Under the pieces are notes generated by a model. The model had not been told where the DNA came from. It was given only the letters and a program-made list of their open reading frames with translations, and made no database searches. The translations under genes and the position numbers were made by a program. A stretch of 5,076 nucleotides of DNA from an uncultured Verrucomicrobiales bacterium (GTDB taxonomy: Bacteria; Verrucomicrobiota; Verrucomicrobiia; Verrucomicrobiales; Akkermansiaceae). This document shows, piece by piece, positions 4,953-5,076 of the stretch; position 1 is the first letter of the stretch, and the number at the start of each line of letters is the position of its first letter. The stretch is taken from assembly GCA_937969125.1 (NCBI GenBank), contig CALBVA010000208.1, positions 1 through 5,076 of the forward strand. Reading direction: 5' to 3'.

Positions 4953-5076
4953 ATGAATCAGCAGATTTCAGAAAAAGACAGAAGCCTCATTTTTTGGGCG
5001 AGTTTCATCTCCCTCCTCGCCGCCGGTGTGGGCTTTGCTTACCGGGTCATGGTTCTCGGTGACTGGGGTAAGGAGT
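4953..5076 (+). CDS. MFS-type transporter, N-terminal fragment (runs off right edge)
   Basis: Forty-one complete codons are open to the window end. A short polar N-terminus (MNQQISEKDR) is followed by a first transmembrane helix, about residues 11-33 (LIFWASFISLLAAGVGFAYR). GDWGKE (36-41) then matches the start of the first periplasmic loop in a group of major facilitator transporters common in Verrucomicrobiota and Planctomycetota. These are usually annotated only as MFS transporter and often placed near sugar metabolism genes; that family call comes from recall of the N-terminal pattern. The substrate cannot be told from this fragment. No good Shine-Dalgarno precedes the ATG; the nearest purine run (GAAGAGGG, 4923-4930) is 22 bases away. 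A downstream start is unlikely because the helix begins at residue 11. Confidence 0.7.
   Translation, partial: MNQQISEKDRSLIFWASFISLLAAGVGFAYRVMVLGDWGKE

Overview
The window reads as ordinary bacterial chromosome, moderately GC-rich, with mostly ATG starts and tight gene packing. The style of several proteins suggests the Verrucomicrobiota, probably class Verrucomicrobiae: the small CxxC/CxxC protein, the N-terminus of the MFS transporter at the right edge, and the secreted helical protein. That placement rests on recall of family appearance, not on a search.

Left half, minus strand (1-2057): a two-gene unit reading leftwards. The first gene (1245-2057) encodes an exported, mostly helical protein of unknown function. 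Twelve bases after its stop, a GTG opens a long frame (1-1232, running off the left edge) that joins two domains in one polypeptide: a complete beta-hydroxyacid dehydrogenase (3-hydroxyisobutyrate/6-phosphogluconate dehydrogenase type), then a YgfZ/GcvT-type folate-binding domain. The YgfZ part looks unusually compact and is cut by the window edge just before the place where its signature cysteine motif should lie. This fusion is the most unusual item here.

Divergent control region (2058-2187): it separates the minus-strand unit from the rightward genes. It holds a good sigma-70-type promoter for rpsT, a small hairpin over the rpsT ribosome-binding area, and a weak candidate promoter for the leftward unit.

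Right half, plus strand (2188-5076): rpsT (ribosomal protein S20), a hairpin terminator or attenuator, and a 76-residue zinc-ribbon-like protein. A 160-base spacer follows with an inverted repeat, a short direct repeat and a promoter. Next comes htpG (bacterial Hsp90, complete), a strong intrinsic terminator, and the first 41 codons of an MFS-type transporter that leaves the right edge.

Functionally, rpsT and htpG are housekeeping genes for translation and protein folding. No mobile element, CRISPR array, tRNA, rRNA or defence system is visible. No gap without a gene exceeds 300 bases. The best lead for something undescribed is the dehydrogenase-YgfZ fusion and its pairing with the secreted protein.
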